From assembly GCA_025929895.1 (NCBI GenBank), contig JAICPI010000023.1, positions 1 to 35,302 of the forward strand: 35,302 nt of DNA. The letters are read 5' to 3'. How positions within the stretch are numbered: the first letter of the stretch is position 1; every line of letters starts with the position of its first letter. The DNA comes from Thermoleophilia bacterium. GTDB taxonomy: Bacteria; Actinomycetota; Thermoleophilia; Gaiellales; Gaiellaceae. The notes under the pieces are model-generated. The model saw only the letters and a program-made list of their open reading frames with translations. It was not told the DNA's origin and did no database searches. Shown here one piece after another: positions 16,232-22,697 of this stretch. The position numbers were made by a program, and so were the translations under genes.

Positions 16232-16836
16232 CGCGCCGTTGCGAGCGTCCGCGCCGAGGCCGCGGCCGCGTCGGCCGCGAGCCGCGTCGCGCGCAGCAGC
16301 CGCTCGTCGCGCTCGAGCACGCCGAGGTTGATCTCGACGAGGTGCGCCGCGGCGCGGGTCGCCCCGAGCGCGAGCATCGCGGCCGCGGTCGCGTCCGCGC
16401 GCACGCTCGGGTCGCAGTCCTCCGACACGAGCGCGGCGAGCTCTGCGACGTTCGACGCGGCCTCTGCGATCGCGAGCGGGAACGCGGCCGCGCGGTCGAG
16501 CGAAGCGCCGATCAGGTCTCGTCGGGCGCCGCGGTCGACCTCCTCGGGCAGCCCGAGCGCGGCGAGCGCCTGCTCGTAGACCTCGTCGTTCAGCGGCGCG
16601 AGCTCCGTCAGCCGCTCGCGGAGCATCTGCGCCTGCGCGACCGCCGCGCCCCGCAGCTCCCAGTCCGGCGAGCTGCGCGCGGCCATCTCGAGCAACCCGG
16701 CCGCGCACGCGCCCGTCAACGCGGCGAGAGCCCCGCCAGCGGGCGTGGGCCCCTCCGCGGCGATCTCGTCCAGGAGGCTCCGAACGCTGAGGTCGAGCAG
16801 GCGCGGCACGCCCGCAATTCTCTCAGCGTCCGGCAC
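16228..16836 (-). CDS. Cyclodeaminase/cyclohydrolase family protein (FTCD C-terminal domain)
   Basis: A helical protein of 202 residues resembling the C-terminal cyclodeaminase domain of formimidoyltransferase-cyclodeaminase and bacterial FchA, enzymes that convert 5-formimino- or 5,10-methenyl-tetrahydrofolate. Typical are the N-terminal LLDLSVRSLLDEIAAEG then TPAGGALAALTGACAAGLLEM, and the later DLIGASLDRAAAFPLAIAEAASNVAELA. The substrate is not certain, because catalytic residues of stand-alone homologues are poorly defined. The start is ambiguous: GTG at 16836 directly follows the upstream TGA, whereas GTG at 16809 gives the more typical N-terminus and has GAGAGA about 9 bases upstream. 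Third gene of the sigma-factor operon. Its stop shares CTAG with the cyclase gene. Confidence 0.82.
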   Translation of the reverse strand: MPDAERIAGVPRLLDLSVRSLLDEIAAEGPTPAGGALAALTGACAAGLLEMAARSSPDWELRGAAVAQAQMLRERLTELAPLNDEVYEQALAALGLPEEVDRGARRDLIGASLDRAAAFPLAIAEAASNVAELAALVSEDCDPSVRADATAAAMLALGATRAAAHLVEINLGVLERDERLLRATRLAADAAAASARTLATAR

Positions 16837-17091
16837 TCAGGGGAGAGAGAGTCGCCTCCGGACGGCCTGGACCGCCGCGGCGTCGGGCTCCACGCCTTCC
16901 TCCGCGAACGCCGACTCGAGGTCGGCGACCAGGAGCTCGCGGAAGCGGGCGTCGATCTCGGCGCGCGCGACGATCCGGTCGAGGTCGGACCTGGCCGGCG
17001 CGAGCTCTTGCGCCGCCTCCACCCAGCCCCGTGGGGCGGGCGGCAGCAGCCGGAGCAGCGCAGCCAGTCGCTCTTCAGGATGAGGATCCAT
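16837..17091 (-). CDS. Hypothetical 84-residue protein overlapping the sigma factor gene
   Basis: An unassigned helical protein starting MDPHPEERLAALLRLLPPAP and containing PRGWVEAAQELAPARSDLDRIV, with a long C-terminal helix rich in Glu and Arg. No zinc-finger (H-x3-C-x2-C), no membrane segment. ATG at 17091 lies inside the end of the sigma-factor gene, overlapping it by 17 bases in another frame, so translation is probably coupled. A GTG at 17109 would extend it by 6 residues. The position directly after an ECF sigma gene is where an anti-sigma factor is usually found, but the sequence does not look like a known class; that role is inference only. Confidence 0.7.
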   Translation of the reverse strand: MDPHPEERLAALLRLLPPAPRGWVEAAQELAPARSDLDRIVARAEIDARFRELLVADLESAFAEEGVEPDAAAVQAVRRRLSLP

Positions 17092-17635
17092 CACCGTCCA
17101 GACGGGCAAGTGCCGGGTCTTCTTCCCCGAGCCGCTCCCTGAGCCGTGCCAGGCAGCGGGAGATCCGGCTCGCGATCGTCCCGGCGGGCAGGTCGAGCTC
17201 CTCCGCGATCGTGCGGTAGCTCTCGTCCCGGGCGAAGAAGCGGTCGAGCACCTCGCGGCAGTGCTCGGGGAGCTCCGCGAGCGCCTCGTGGACGGCGAGC
17301 GCCTCCGTGAGCTCGTCGATGGTGTCGTCCGTCGCCTCGGCGTCGGGATCCTCGAGCGGCTCCTCCCGGGCCCCCGCCCGAAGCCGGTCGATGCAGAGCC
17401 GGCGCGTCAGCGAGGCGAGCCAGGGTCGGAAGGCCTCGTCGTCTCGCAGCGTGCCCAGGCGCTCGTAGGCCCGGGCGAAGGTGTCCTGGAAGACATCCTC
17501 GGCGTCGTGCTGCGCGAGCCGGAACGCCTGCGTGATCGCGTACACGTAGCGCGAGTAGCGCTCGACGAGCTCGCGCCAGGCGTCGTGGTCTCCGGTCCGG
17601 CAACGGGCGACGAGCTCGGCGTCCGAGAGGGCCAT
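17075..17635 (-). CDS. ECF-type RNA polymerase sigma factor
   Basis: A 186-residue group 4 sigma factor that directs RNA polymerase to a set of promoters. Region 2 (about residues 8-75) includes AWRELVERYSRYVYAI and the helix DAEDVFQDTFARAYERL; region 4 (about 120-175) has LPEHCREVLDRFFARDESY, then TIAEELDLPAGTIASRISRCL, a helix-turn-helix. The linker DPDAEATDDTIDELTEAL is acidic. ATG at 17635 gives the normal N-terminus (ALSDAELVARCRTGDHDAW); longer openings upstream are antisense to DUF1206. There is no clear ribosome site, so leaderless translation is possible. It is followed by an overlapping 84-residue gene and then a cyclodeaminase-like gene, and no classical anti-sigma factor is present here. 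Confidence 0.92.
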   Translation of the reverse strand: MALSDAELVARCRTGDHDAWRELVERYSRYVYAITQAFRLAQHDAEDVFQDTFARAYERLGTLRDDEAFRPWLASLTRRLCIDRLRAGAREEPLEDPDAEATDDTIDELTEALAVHEALAELPEHCREVLDRFFARDESYRTIAEELDLPAGTIASRISRCLARLRERLGEEDPALARLDGDGSSS

Positions 17636-17655
17636 GCGTGAATCAAACCGCAGCG

Positions 17656-17665
17656 GGGATATCCC
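17656..17665. repeat. 10-base palindrome GGGATATCCC
   Basis: A perfect palindrome between the divergent sigma-factor and DUF1206 starts, 20 bases before the sigma ATG and 4 bases before the GTG chosen for DUF1206. It could be an operator, but with a single copy this is weak evidence. Confidence 0.3.
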
Positions 17666-17669
17666 GGCC

Positions 17670-18485
17670 GTGGGTGTCGACGTCGGAGCGATCAAACGGC
17701 TCGGGGACAGCGACTGGGTCGAGCGGCTCGGCCGTCTCGGGCTGGTCACGAAGGGGGTCTCCTTCGGCATCGTCGGGGTGCTGGCGATCCTCGTCGCGCT
17801 GGGCGTCGGTGGCGCGGCGACGGACCGCGAGGGGGCGCTCCGCCTGCTCTCGAAGGAGTGGTACGGGCTGATCCTGCTCGTCGCGCTCGGCCTCGGCTTC
17901 GGCGCGTACGCGGCCTGGCGGCTCGCGCAGGCCGTGCTCGACCGCGACGACGAGGGCACCGACTTCGAGGGCTGGGCGAAGCGCGCCGGCTGCCTCGCGA
18001 AGGGTGTCTTCTACCTCGGGCTGAGCGCGCTCGCGTTCTCGTTCGTCACCGGTCCGCGCGGCGAGAGCCGCGAGGAGCCCGAGCGGACGGCGCGCGTGTT
18101 CGAGCTGCCGTTCGGGCGCTGGCTCGTGCTCGCTCTCGGCGCGGGGCTGATCGCGTACGGCCTGTGGAACGGCTACCGCTCGTTCAGCGGCAAGTTCCGC
18201 AAGCACATGAAGAAGGGGCAGATGGACCGCGAGGACGTGACCCCCCTCGTGAACGTCGTCGGCTTCCTCGGTCACCTGGCACGCATGGTGCTGTTCTCGA
18301 TGGTCGGTCTCTTCCTCGTGCGCGCGGGCTGGCAGCACGACGCGAGCGAGGCGATCGGCTTCGACGAGGCCCTCGCGAAGCTCGCGCAGCGGGACGGCGG
18401 CCCGCTCTGGCTCGGGGCAGCCGCGGCCGGACTGTTCGCCTACGGCCTCTTCAGCGTGCTCCAGGCGCGCTACCGCGACATCTGA
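17670..18485 (+). CDS. DUF1206 domain-containing membrane protein
   Basis: A 271-residue integral membrane protein made of three copies of a two-helix DUF1206 unit (near residues 10-90, 95-175 and 180-270), for example LGLVTKGVSFGIVGVLAIL, then AGCLAKGVFYLGLSALAFS, then LARMVLFSMVGLFLVRAG. About six transmembrane segments. Function of the family is unknown. The GTG at 17670 is chosen because it avoids overlap with the divergent sigma-factor gene; an ATG at 17634 with GAGAGG upstream would add 12 residues and overlap the sigma start codon by 2 bases. The arrangement suggests it could be a target of the adjacent ECF sigma factor. Confidence 0.85.
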   Translation: MGVDVGAIKRLGDSDWVERLGRLGLVTKGVSFGIVGVLAILVALGVGGAATDREGALRLLSKEWYGLILLVALGLGFGAYAAWRLAQAVLDRDDEGTDFEGWAKRAGCLAKGVFYLGLSALAFSFVTGPRGESREEPERTARVFELPFGRWLVLALGAGLIAYGLWNGYRSFSGKFRKHMKKGQMDREDVTPLVNVVGFLGHLARMVLFSMVGLFLVRAGWQHDASEAIGFDEALAKLAQRDGGPLWLGAAAAGLFAYGLFSVLQARYRDI

Positions 18486-18504
18486 TCCGAGCCCGGTCCC
18501 GGAG

Positions 18505-18560
18505 CGTGTCAGCTCACGGTGCCAGGCGCTGTTAGCTCACGGTGCCGGAGAGTGTTAAGC
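18505..18560. repeat. Tandem 23-base repeat, about 2.5 copies
   Basis: AGCTCACGGTGCC occurs at 18511-18523 and again at 18534-18546, 23 bases apart, each preceded by GTCA or GTTA; a third degenerate copy (GTGTTAAGC) follows. The block lies between the stops of two convergent genes (DUF1206 and MOSC). It could be a remnant of a genome-wide intergenic repeat or a termination region. Confidence 0.5.
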
Positions 18561-18582
18561 GGGTCGCGTGGGTGCGACGCGC

Positions 18583-19356
18583 TCAGCGCGGCTCGACCGA
18601 ATCGCCGACGCGCACACGTCCGGGCCCCACGACCTCCCCGTAGACGCCGAAGTCGACGTGCTTTGCGCCGCGCAGGCCGCGGTAGTCCTTGATCACCCGC
18701 AGCGTGTCGAGATCGCGCTCGCCCGTGTCGGGGTTCTTCGTCGTGATCGCGCAGCGCGCGACCTGCTCGCGCACACGGACGACCGCCTCGCCGATCCGCA
18801 CGTCGCAGCCGACCCACCCGTCCTCCTCGTGCGGCCGGCCTCCCGACACGCCCACGAGCATCCGGAAGCGGCGCACGTCCGCGTCGTCGACGCCCGCCTG
18901 CCGCGCGAGCTCGTCCGCCGACTCGTCCGACACGATCGAGACGGAGCCGTCGAGGCGGTCGACCGCGCGACCCGGCTCGTCGGTCCGCACGAGGCGAAGG
19001 GGCCGGCCCGCGAACGACGAGAGCGCCTCGGCCCAAGGGCCGGCGACGACGCGGCCCGGCTCGAGGCGGCCGTAGAAGTCCGTGGTCACGCTCTCCCCGA
19101 GCTCGACGGGTGCGGCGGCGACCGTGCCGTCGGGGAAGGTCAGCTCGAGCGCGTCCGCGGTGGGGTCCCACGCCGCGCGAACGCCGAACAACGGGCGCTC
19201 CAGGCGCGTCAGCCCGTTCACGAACTCGCCGCGCTCGTCGAGCAGGTGGAAGCGGCGATTCTCGAGCACGCCGTGCGCCGCGAGCGTCACCTCGTCGCGC
19301 CGCGAGAGCGCGAGCCCCTTGACCGGCGCGACCGACAGCCAGGAGACGGACAACAC
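18583..19356 (-). CDS. MOSC domain-containing protein (YcbX/mARC-like)
   Basis: A 257-residue protein. The N-terminal beta-barrel domain (MOSC_N type, SVSWLSVAPVKGLALS then RRFHLLDERGEFVNG) is followed by the MOSC domain (from about 130) with RFRMLVGVSGG, EEDGWVGCDVRIGEAVVRV and QVARCAITTKNPDTGERD. That ARC-A-x-T-T-x-N-P stretch holds the Cys which in YcbX and mARC proteins ligates molybdenum, so reduction of N-hydroxylated bases is a plausible activity; no ferredoxin domain is fused. GTG at 19356 is 9 bases downstream of the metallophosphoesterase stop, so the two are probably one transcript. Confidence 0.88.
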   Translation of the reverse strand: MLSVSWLSVAPVKGLALSRRDEVTLAAHGVLENRRFHLLDERGEFVNGLTRLERPLFGVRAAWDPTADALELTFPDGTVAAAPVELGESVTTDFYGRLEPGRVVAGPWAEALSSFAGRPLRLVRTDEPGRAVDRLDGSVSIVSDESADELARQAGVDDADVRRFRMLVGVSGGRPHEEDGWVGCDVRIGEAVVRVREQVARCAITTKNPDTGERDLDTLRVIKDYRGLRGAKHVDFGVYGEVVGPGRVRVGDSVEPR

Positions 19357-19365
19357 GCCTCTACG

Positions 19366-20133
19366 TTACGTGCCGGCCAGGCCCTCCACCTCGACCTCCG
19401 TGTGACCCCGCGTGACCACCTCGAGGTCGAAGACGTAGAAGTCGCGCTGCGTCACGTGCACCGCGACGTTGTAGACGGGCACGTCGCCGACCGCGCCCTT
19501 GAAGCTCCCGGCGTGCGCGTGCCCGTGGAGCACGACGTCCGGGCGGTACTCCTGGATCGGGTTCGCGAGCCGCGAGCTGCCGAGGAACGCGTGGATCCCC
19601 AGGGGCTCGCCCTCGAGCGTGTCGATGATCGGCGCGTAGTGCAGGAGCACGATCCGAAGCGGGCAGTGCGAGATCCGGCGCAGCCCGCGACCGATCGCGC
19701 GCGCCTCCTCGGTCGTCTCGGCGTAGACGTCGCGCAGGAGTCGCTCGCCGAAGTCGGGCAGCGCCGAGCCGGGGAACCCGCCGACGAAGCCCTTCGTCCC
19801 GACGACGCCGACCTCGACGCCGCCGATGTCGCGGATCGCGCACTCGCGCACGAGCACGTCGACCTCCGCGCCGCGAAGGATCTCGACGATCGCGTCCTCG
19901 CGACCGAGATGGCAGTCGTGGTTGCCGAGCACCGCGAAGACCGGGACGTCGAGCCTGCGGCAGACGTCCGCGAGCACCTCGGCCTCGGCCGGCTCCCCCT
20001 CGGCGGTGAGGTCTCCGGCGAGCAGGATCACGTCGGACTCGCGCGCCGCGCCCTCGAACGCGGCGAGCAGCTTCTCGCCGTGCTCCACCGTCGCGTGGAT
20101 GTCGCCGGCCGCGGCGATCTTGATCGACTGCAC
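19366..20133 (-). CDS. Metallophosphoesterase family protein
   Basis: A 255-residue calcineurin-like phosphoesterase with the full metal motif set: D11-x-H13 (AAGDIHATVEHG), GDL with D41, GNHD with N71 and H72, a later LLHYAP, and a C-terminal GHAH. Such proteins hydrolyse phosphomonoesters or diesters; the substrate is unknown. Start GTG at 20133 places the first strand (SIKIAAAGDIH) right at the N-terminus; the longer open frame upstream lies over the nucleotidyltransferase gene and is rejected. The start has no ribosome site. Instead TACGAA lies 7 bases upstream inside a TACCCA/TGGGTA inverted repeat shared with the divergent gene. It is followed by the MOSC gene. Confidence 0.88.
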   Translation of the reverse strand: MQSIKIAAAGDIHATVEHGEKLLAAFEGAARESDVILLAGDLTAEGEPAEAEVLADVCRRLDVPVFAVLGNHDCHLGREDAIVEILRGAEVDVLVRECAIRDIGGVEVGVVGTKGFVGGFPGSALPDFGERLLRDVYAETTEEARAIGRGLRRISHCPLRIVLLHYAPIIDTLEGEPLGIHAFLGSSRLANPIQEYRPDVVLHGHAHAGSFKGAVGDVPVYNVAVHVTQRDFYVFDLEVVTRGHTEVEVEGLAGT

Positions 20134-20144
20134 GTTGCGGTTCG

Positions 20145-20177
20145 TACCCAGGTTTTCCGTAATCGGACCCTTGGGTA
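20145..20177. repeat. Inverted repeat TACCCA-N21-TGGGTA between divergent genes
   Basis: Perfect 6-base arms at 20145-20150 and 20172-20177. Each arm is placed 11 bases before the GTG of a divergent gene, so the layout is symmetric, like a bidirectional promoter or operator. The same arms with a 20-base spacer occur at 32770-32801. Confidence 0.45.
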
Positions 20178-20188
20178 GGCGGTCCCTC

Positions 20189-20767
20189 GTGGCCCGCCGA
20201 AGCGTCGATCCCGAGCCGCTCGTCGCGGCGATGAAGCAGGCCGCCGCGGCGCTGCGCGACGAAGGCATCCGCTTCGCGCTCGCGGGCGGTCTCGCGATCT
20301 GGGCGCGCGGCGGCCCGGCGACCGACCACGACGTCGACCTGCTCGTGAAGCCGGAAGACGCCGAGCGCGCGCACCAAGCGCTCACGAAGGCGGGCCTGCG
20401 GCCGGAGGTCCCACCGGAGGACTGGTTGCTGAAGGCCTACCACGAGGACACGCTCGTCGATCTGATCTTCCGCCCGTCCGGCGGCGAGGTCACGGACGAG
20501 GTCCTCGACCGCGCCGAGGAGCGCGAGGTGATGGCGATGCGCCTGCCCGTGACGTCGATCGAGGACGTTCTGATCACGAAGCTGCTCGCGCTGACCGAGC
20601 AGCAGCCCGACTACGGTTCGGTGCTCGAGGTGGCGCGCACGCTGCGCGAGCAGATCAGGTGGGAAGAGGTGCGCGAGCGGACGGCGGACTCACCGTTCGC
20701 GAAGGCGTTCTTCACGCTGATCGAGGAGCTGGGCATCCTCCCCGAGAGCGCTCGCCAGGTGGCGTAG
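20189..20767 (+). CDS. Nucleotidyltransferase-fold protein (AbiEii/UPF0 type)
   Basis: A 192-residue protein of the Pol beta-like nucleotidyltransferase superfamily. The core motif appears as LAGGLAIWARGG (residues 31-42), followed by TDHDVDLLV with D48 and D50 as the metal-binding pair. A conserved ED-x-L-I-T-K-LLAL block lies near 130 (IEDVLITKLLAL). Proteins of this kind transfer nucleotides to RNA, small molecules or partner proteins, and many serve as toxins (AbiEii, MenA). No antitoxin gene is next to it, so a toxin role is not supported here. Start GTG at 20189 is followed by ARRSVDPEPLVAAMKQ; an ATG at 20231 is a possible shorter start. The 3' end overlaps the converging gene by 78 bases. 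Confidence 0.75.
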   Translation: MARRSVDPEPLVAAMKQAAAALRDEGIRFALAGGLAIWARGGPATDHDVDLLVKPEDAERAHQALTKAGLRPEVPPEDWLLKAYHEDTLVDLIFRPSGGEVTDEVLDRAEEREVMAMRLPVTSIEDVLITKLLALTEQQPDYGSVLEVARTLREQIRWEEVRERTADSPFAKAFFTLIEELGILPESARQVA

Positions 20768-21076
20768 CAGCGCACCGAGGACGAGCTGCGGCTCGAAGGC
20801 CGCGACCTCCGGCAGCTCGTCCAGCTCGTAGCGGGTGCACGTGTACGTCGGCGGGTAGACGTTGTCGGTCAACCAGTGCGGATGCTCGTGCCACCACCCG
20901 GTCGGCCCGAGCGCGAACCGCCGGCCCGCCTCGATGCTCAGCTCGGTCAGCTCCCACCCGAACGCGCCCCCGCCCGGCGCGTGGAAGGAGAAGAGCGGCG
21001 GGTCGACGCCGGCGTCCGCCATCTGCGCGAGGAAGGCGCGGGCGAGCGCGACGTTCTGCTCTGCGTTTCCCGTCAT
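20690..21076 (-). CDS. Hypothetical protein coupled to the D-aminopeptidase gene
   Basis: A 128-residue protein that I do not recognise. The middle has many aromatic residues and His (FSFHAPGGGAFGWELTELS, then WWHEHPHWLTDNVYPPTYT) and ends in a charged, helical tail (DAQLLDQREERLRER). The HEHPHW cluster could bind a metal. ATG at 21076 immediately follows the TAG of the peptidase gene (TAGATG), so it should be translated from the same message. The last 26 codons lie antisense to the nucleotidyltransferase gene. Function is unknown; the fixed position after an M55 peptidase suggests a role in the same pathway. Confidence 0.65.
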   Translation of the reverse strand: MTGNAEQNVALARAFLAQMADAGVDPPLFSFHAPGGGAFGWELTELSIEAGRRFALGPTGWWHEHPHWLTDNVYPPTYTCTRYELDELPEVAAFEPQLVLGALLRHLASALGEDAQLLDQREERLRER

Positions 21077-21886
21077 CTAGAAGTAGAACTGCCGCCACGC
21101 CGTCCACCAGTCGTCGGCGCGCGAGACGATCGTGAGCGGGTCGACCGTCTCGACGCCGTGGCGGTAACGAAACTTGTACACGAGGTCGGGGCCCGAGTAC
21201 TGGACGCGGATCTCGCACGGCCGCGACGGCACGTACGGCTCCACCGCGGTGAGGTCGGCGAGCGCGCGCTTCGCGCCCTCCTCGATCAGCTCGCGCGCGC
21301 GAACGGGTGGCAGGTTCCGCGCGCTGAAGCGACCAGTCGCCTGCTTCACCGCGACCGTCGTCAACGCGTCGCCGAGCAGCTCCTTGCCCTCGGCGCAGAC
21401 AGCGTCGTCGCCCGTCACGAGGACGACGGGGCAACCCCACTGTCCGCAGAGCGCTGCGTTGATCCCGGTCTCGCCGACGAGGTCGTCGTTGAACCAGAGG
21501 TTCTGCCACTGGCTGCCGCTGACGGTGTGGCTCATCCCGCCGAGCGCAGACCCGGCGCGCGCGTGCATGCCGACGAAGAGCGCGGCGTCGCAGCCCTCCT
21601 CGAGGAAGGCCGTGTACTCGGTCCACTCGTTCTGCACGACCCACTCGCACGCGGGGTCGAGCTGGTCCGGGATCAGCGAGTTGAACGTCCACCCCTTGCC
21701 GGCGCCGTGGCAGTCCATCACGACGATCTCGGTCGCCCCGGCCGCCTTCGCGCCGCGCACGGCGGCGTTGATCTCCTCGGTGTAGAGCCGTCGGCCCTCC
21801 TCGTACATCGGGTCGCCGCCGTGCGTCTGCTGGAACTTGACGATCCCCGACACGCCCTCCATGTCGCTGATGATGTGGACGCGCAC
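21077..21886 (-). CDS. D-aminopeptidase, M55 (DppA) family
   Basis: A 269-residue self-compartmentalising zinc peptidase of the M55 family that cleaves D-amino acid peptides such as D-Ala-D-Ala. The ligand residues are visible as D8 and E10 (ISDMEGVSG), H60 (MDCHGAG), H108 (VGMHARAG) and E139 (GETGINAA), with H120 (MSHTVSG) as a likely catalytic His. Length is normal. No signal peptide, so it works in the cytoplasm. GTG at 21886 gives the expected VRVHIISDMEG opening; there is no ribosome site, and a TACGCT box 7 bases upstream suggests a leaderless message. Its TAG is directly followed by the ATG of an unknown gene. The divergent SDR start is 19 bases away. Confidence 0.92.
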   Translation of the reverse strand: MRVHIISDMEGVSGIVKFQQTHGGDPMYEEGRRLYTEEINAAVRGAKAAGATEIVVMDCHGAGKGWTFNSLIPDQLDPACEWVVQNEWTEYTAFLEEGCDAALFVGMHARAGSALGGMSHTVSGSQWQNLWFNDDLVGETGINAALCGQWGCPVVLVTGDDAVCAEGKELLGDALTTVAVKQATGRFSARNLPPVRARELIEEGAKRALADLTAVEPYVPSRPCEIRVQYSGPDLVYKFRYRHGVETVDPLTIVSRADDWWTAWRQFYF

Positions 21887-21892
21887 GCCCGG

Positions 21893-21899
21893 TAGCGTA
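21893..21899. promoter_or_regulatory. Bidirectional promoter with overlapping -10 boxes
   Basis: The heptamer TAGCGTA reads TAGCGT on the plus strand (7 bases before GTG 21906) and TACGCT on the minus strand (7 bases before GTG 21886). Each is a TAnnnT box at leaderless spacing, and the two overlap by five bases. Neither start has a ribosome site. Confidence 0.5.
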
Positions 21900-21905
21900 G
21901 TCGCC

Positions 21906-22673
21906 GTGGAGACGGGCCTCGCCGGCAAGCGCGTGCTCGTGACGGGCGGCTCCGGCGGCATCGGCGGCGCCTGCGTGTGCGCGTTCGCGGACGAACGTGC
22001 GCGGGTCGCCGTGCACTACCACCGCGGCCGAGAGCGGGCAGAGGCGTTCGGCGGCGAGCTCGTCGTCGGCGCCGACCTGACCGACGAGTCACAGGTCGAC
22101 GCGCTCTTCGACGAGGTGCGCGCGGCGCTCGGCGGGCTCGACGTCTGCGTCGCGGTCGCCGGCGTTTGGCCGAGCGAGGACGTGCCGGTCTGGGAGCTCC
22201 CGCTCGAGCGCTGGGAGCGGACGCTGCGCGAGAACCTCACCTCGACCTTTCTCACCGCTCGGGCGTACCTGCGCGAGCTCGAGCGCGAAGGCCACGGCTC
22301 GCTCGTCATGATCGCCTCGACGGCCGGGCTCTTCGGCGAGGCCGGACATGCCGACTACGCCGCGGCGAAGTCGGCGGTCGCGCACGGGCTGCTGCTGTCG
22401 CTCAAGAACGAGGTCGTCCGCGTCGCCCCGTCCGCGCGCGTGAACGTCGTCGCGCCCGGGTGGACGGAGTCGCCGATGACGCGTGGCCACGTCGATCCCC
22501 AGCAGGTCGAGCGCGTCACGCGCACGATGGCCCTGCGCAAGGTCGCTCAACCCGAGGACATCGCGCGCGCAGTTCTCTACCTCGCCTCGGACGAGCTCGC
22601 CGGCCACGTCACCGGCCAGGTGCTCACGGTCGCCGGCGGCATGGAAGGCCGCACCATCCACCCCGAGGCATGA
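21906..22673 (+). CDS. SDR family oxidoreductase (FabG-like)
   Basis: A 255-residue classical short-chain dehydrogenase. The cofactor loop TGGSGGIG lies at residues 13-20, and the catalytic set is N110, S138, Y151, K155 (ADYAAAKSAV). The C-terminus (VNVVAPGWTESPMTR, then EDIARAVLYLASDELAGHVTGQVLTVAGGM) is typical of FabG-like 3-oxoacyl reductases, but the true substrate is unknown. The NNAG motif that normally follows the fourth strand reads CVAVAG, an unusual change. GTG at 21906 is not preceded by a ribosome site but by TAGCGT at leaderless distance. A perfect hairpin ends the gene (22678-22697). Confidence 0.88.
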   Translation: METGLAGKRVLVTGGSGGIGGACVCAFADERARVAVHYHRGRERAEAFGGELVVGADLTDESQVDALFDEVRAALGGLDVCVAVAGVWPSEDVPVWELPLERWERTLRENLTSTFLTARAYLRELEREGHGSLVMIASTAGLFGEAGHADYAAAKSAVAHGLLLSLKNEVVRVAPSARVNVVAPGWTESPMTRGHVDPQQVERVTRTMALRKVAQPEDIARAVLYLASDELAGHVTGQVLTVAGGMEGRTIHPEA

Positions 22674-22677
22674 GAAA

Positions 22678-22697
22678 GCGGCGCGTTTCCGCGCCGC
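22678..22697 (+). terminator. Perfect 8-bp hairpin terminator after the SDR gene
   Basis: GCGGCGCG (22678-22685) pairs with CGCGCCGC (22690-22697) around TTTC, 4 bases past the stop and preceded by AAA. No U run follows. Confidence 0.65.

Noticed and set aside
17636-17959. N-terminal extension of the sigma factor by about 108 codons
   Set aside because: The extra part is antisense to DUF1206 and does not look like sigma region 1; ATG at 17635 gives a normal ECF start.
20189-20767. Toxin-antitoxin system (AbiEii-like)
   Set aside because: The fold fits, but there is no antitoxin gene adjacent; the neighbours are an unrelated phosphoesterase and a D-aminopeptidase operon.
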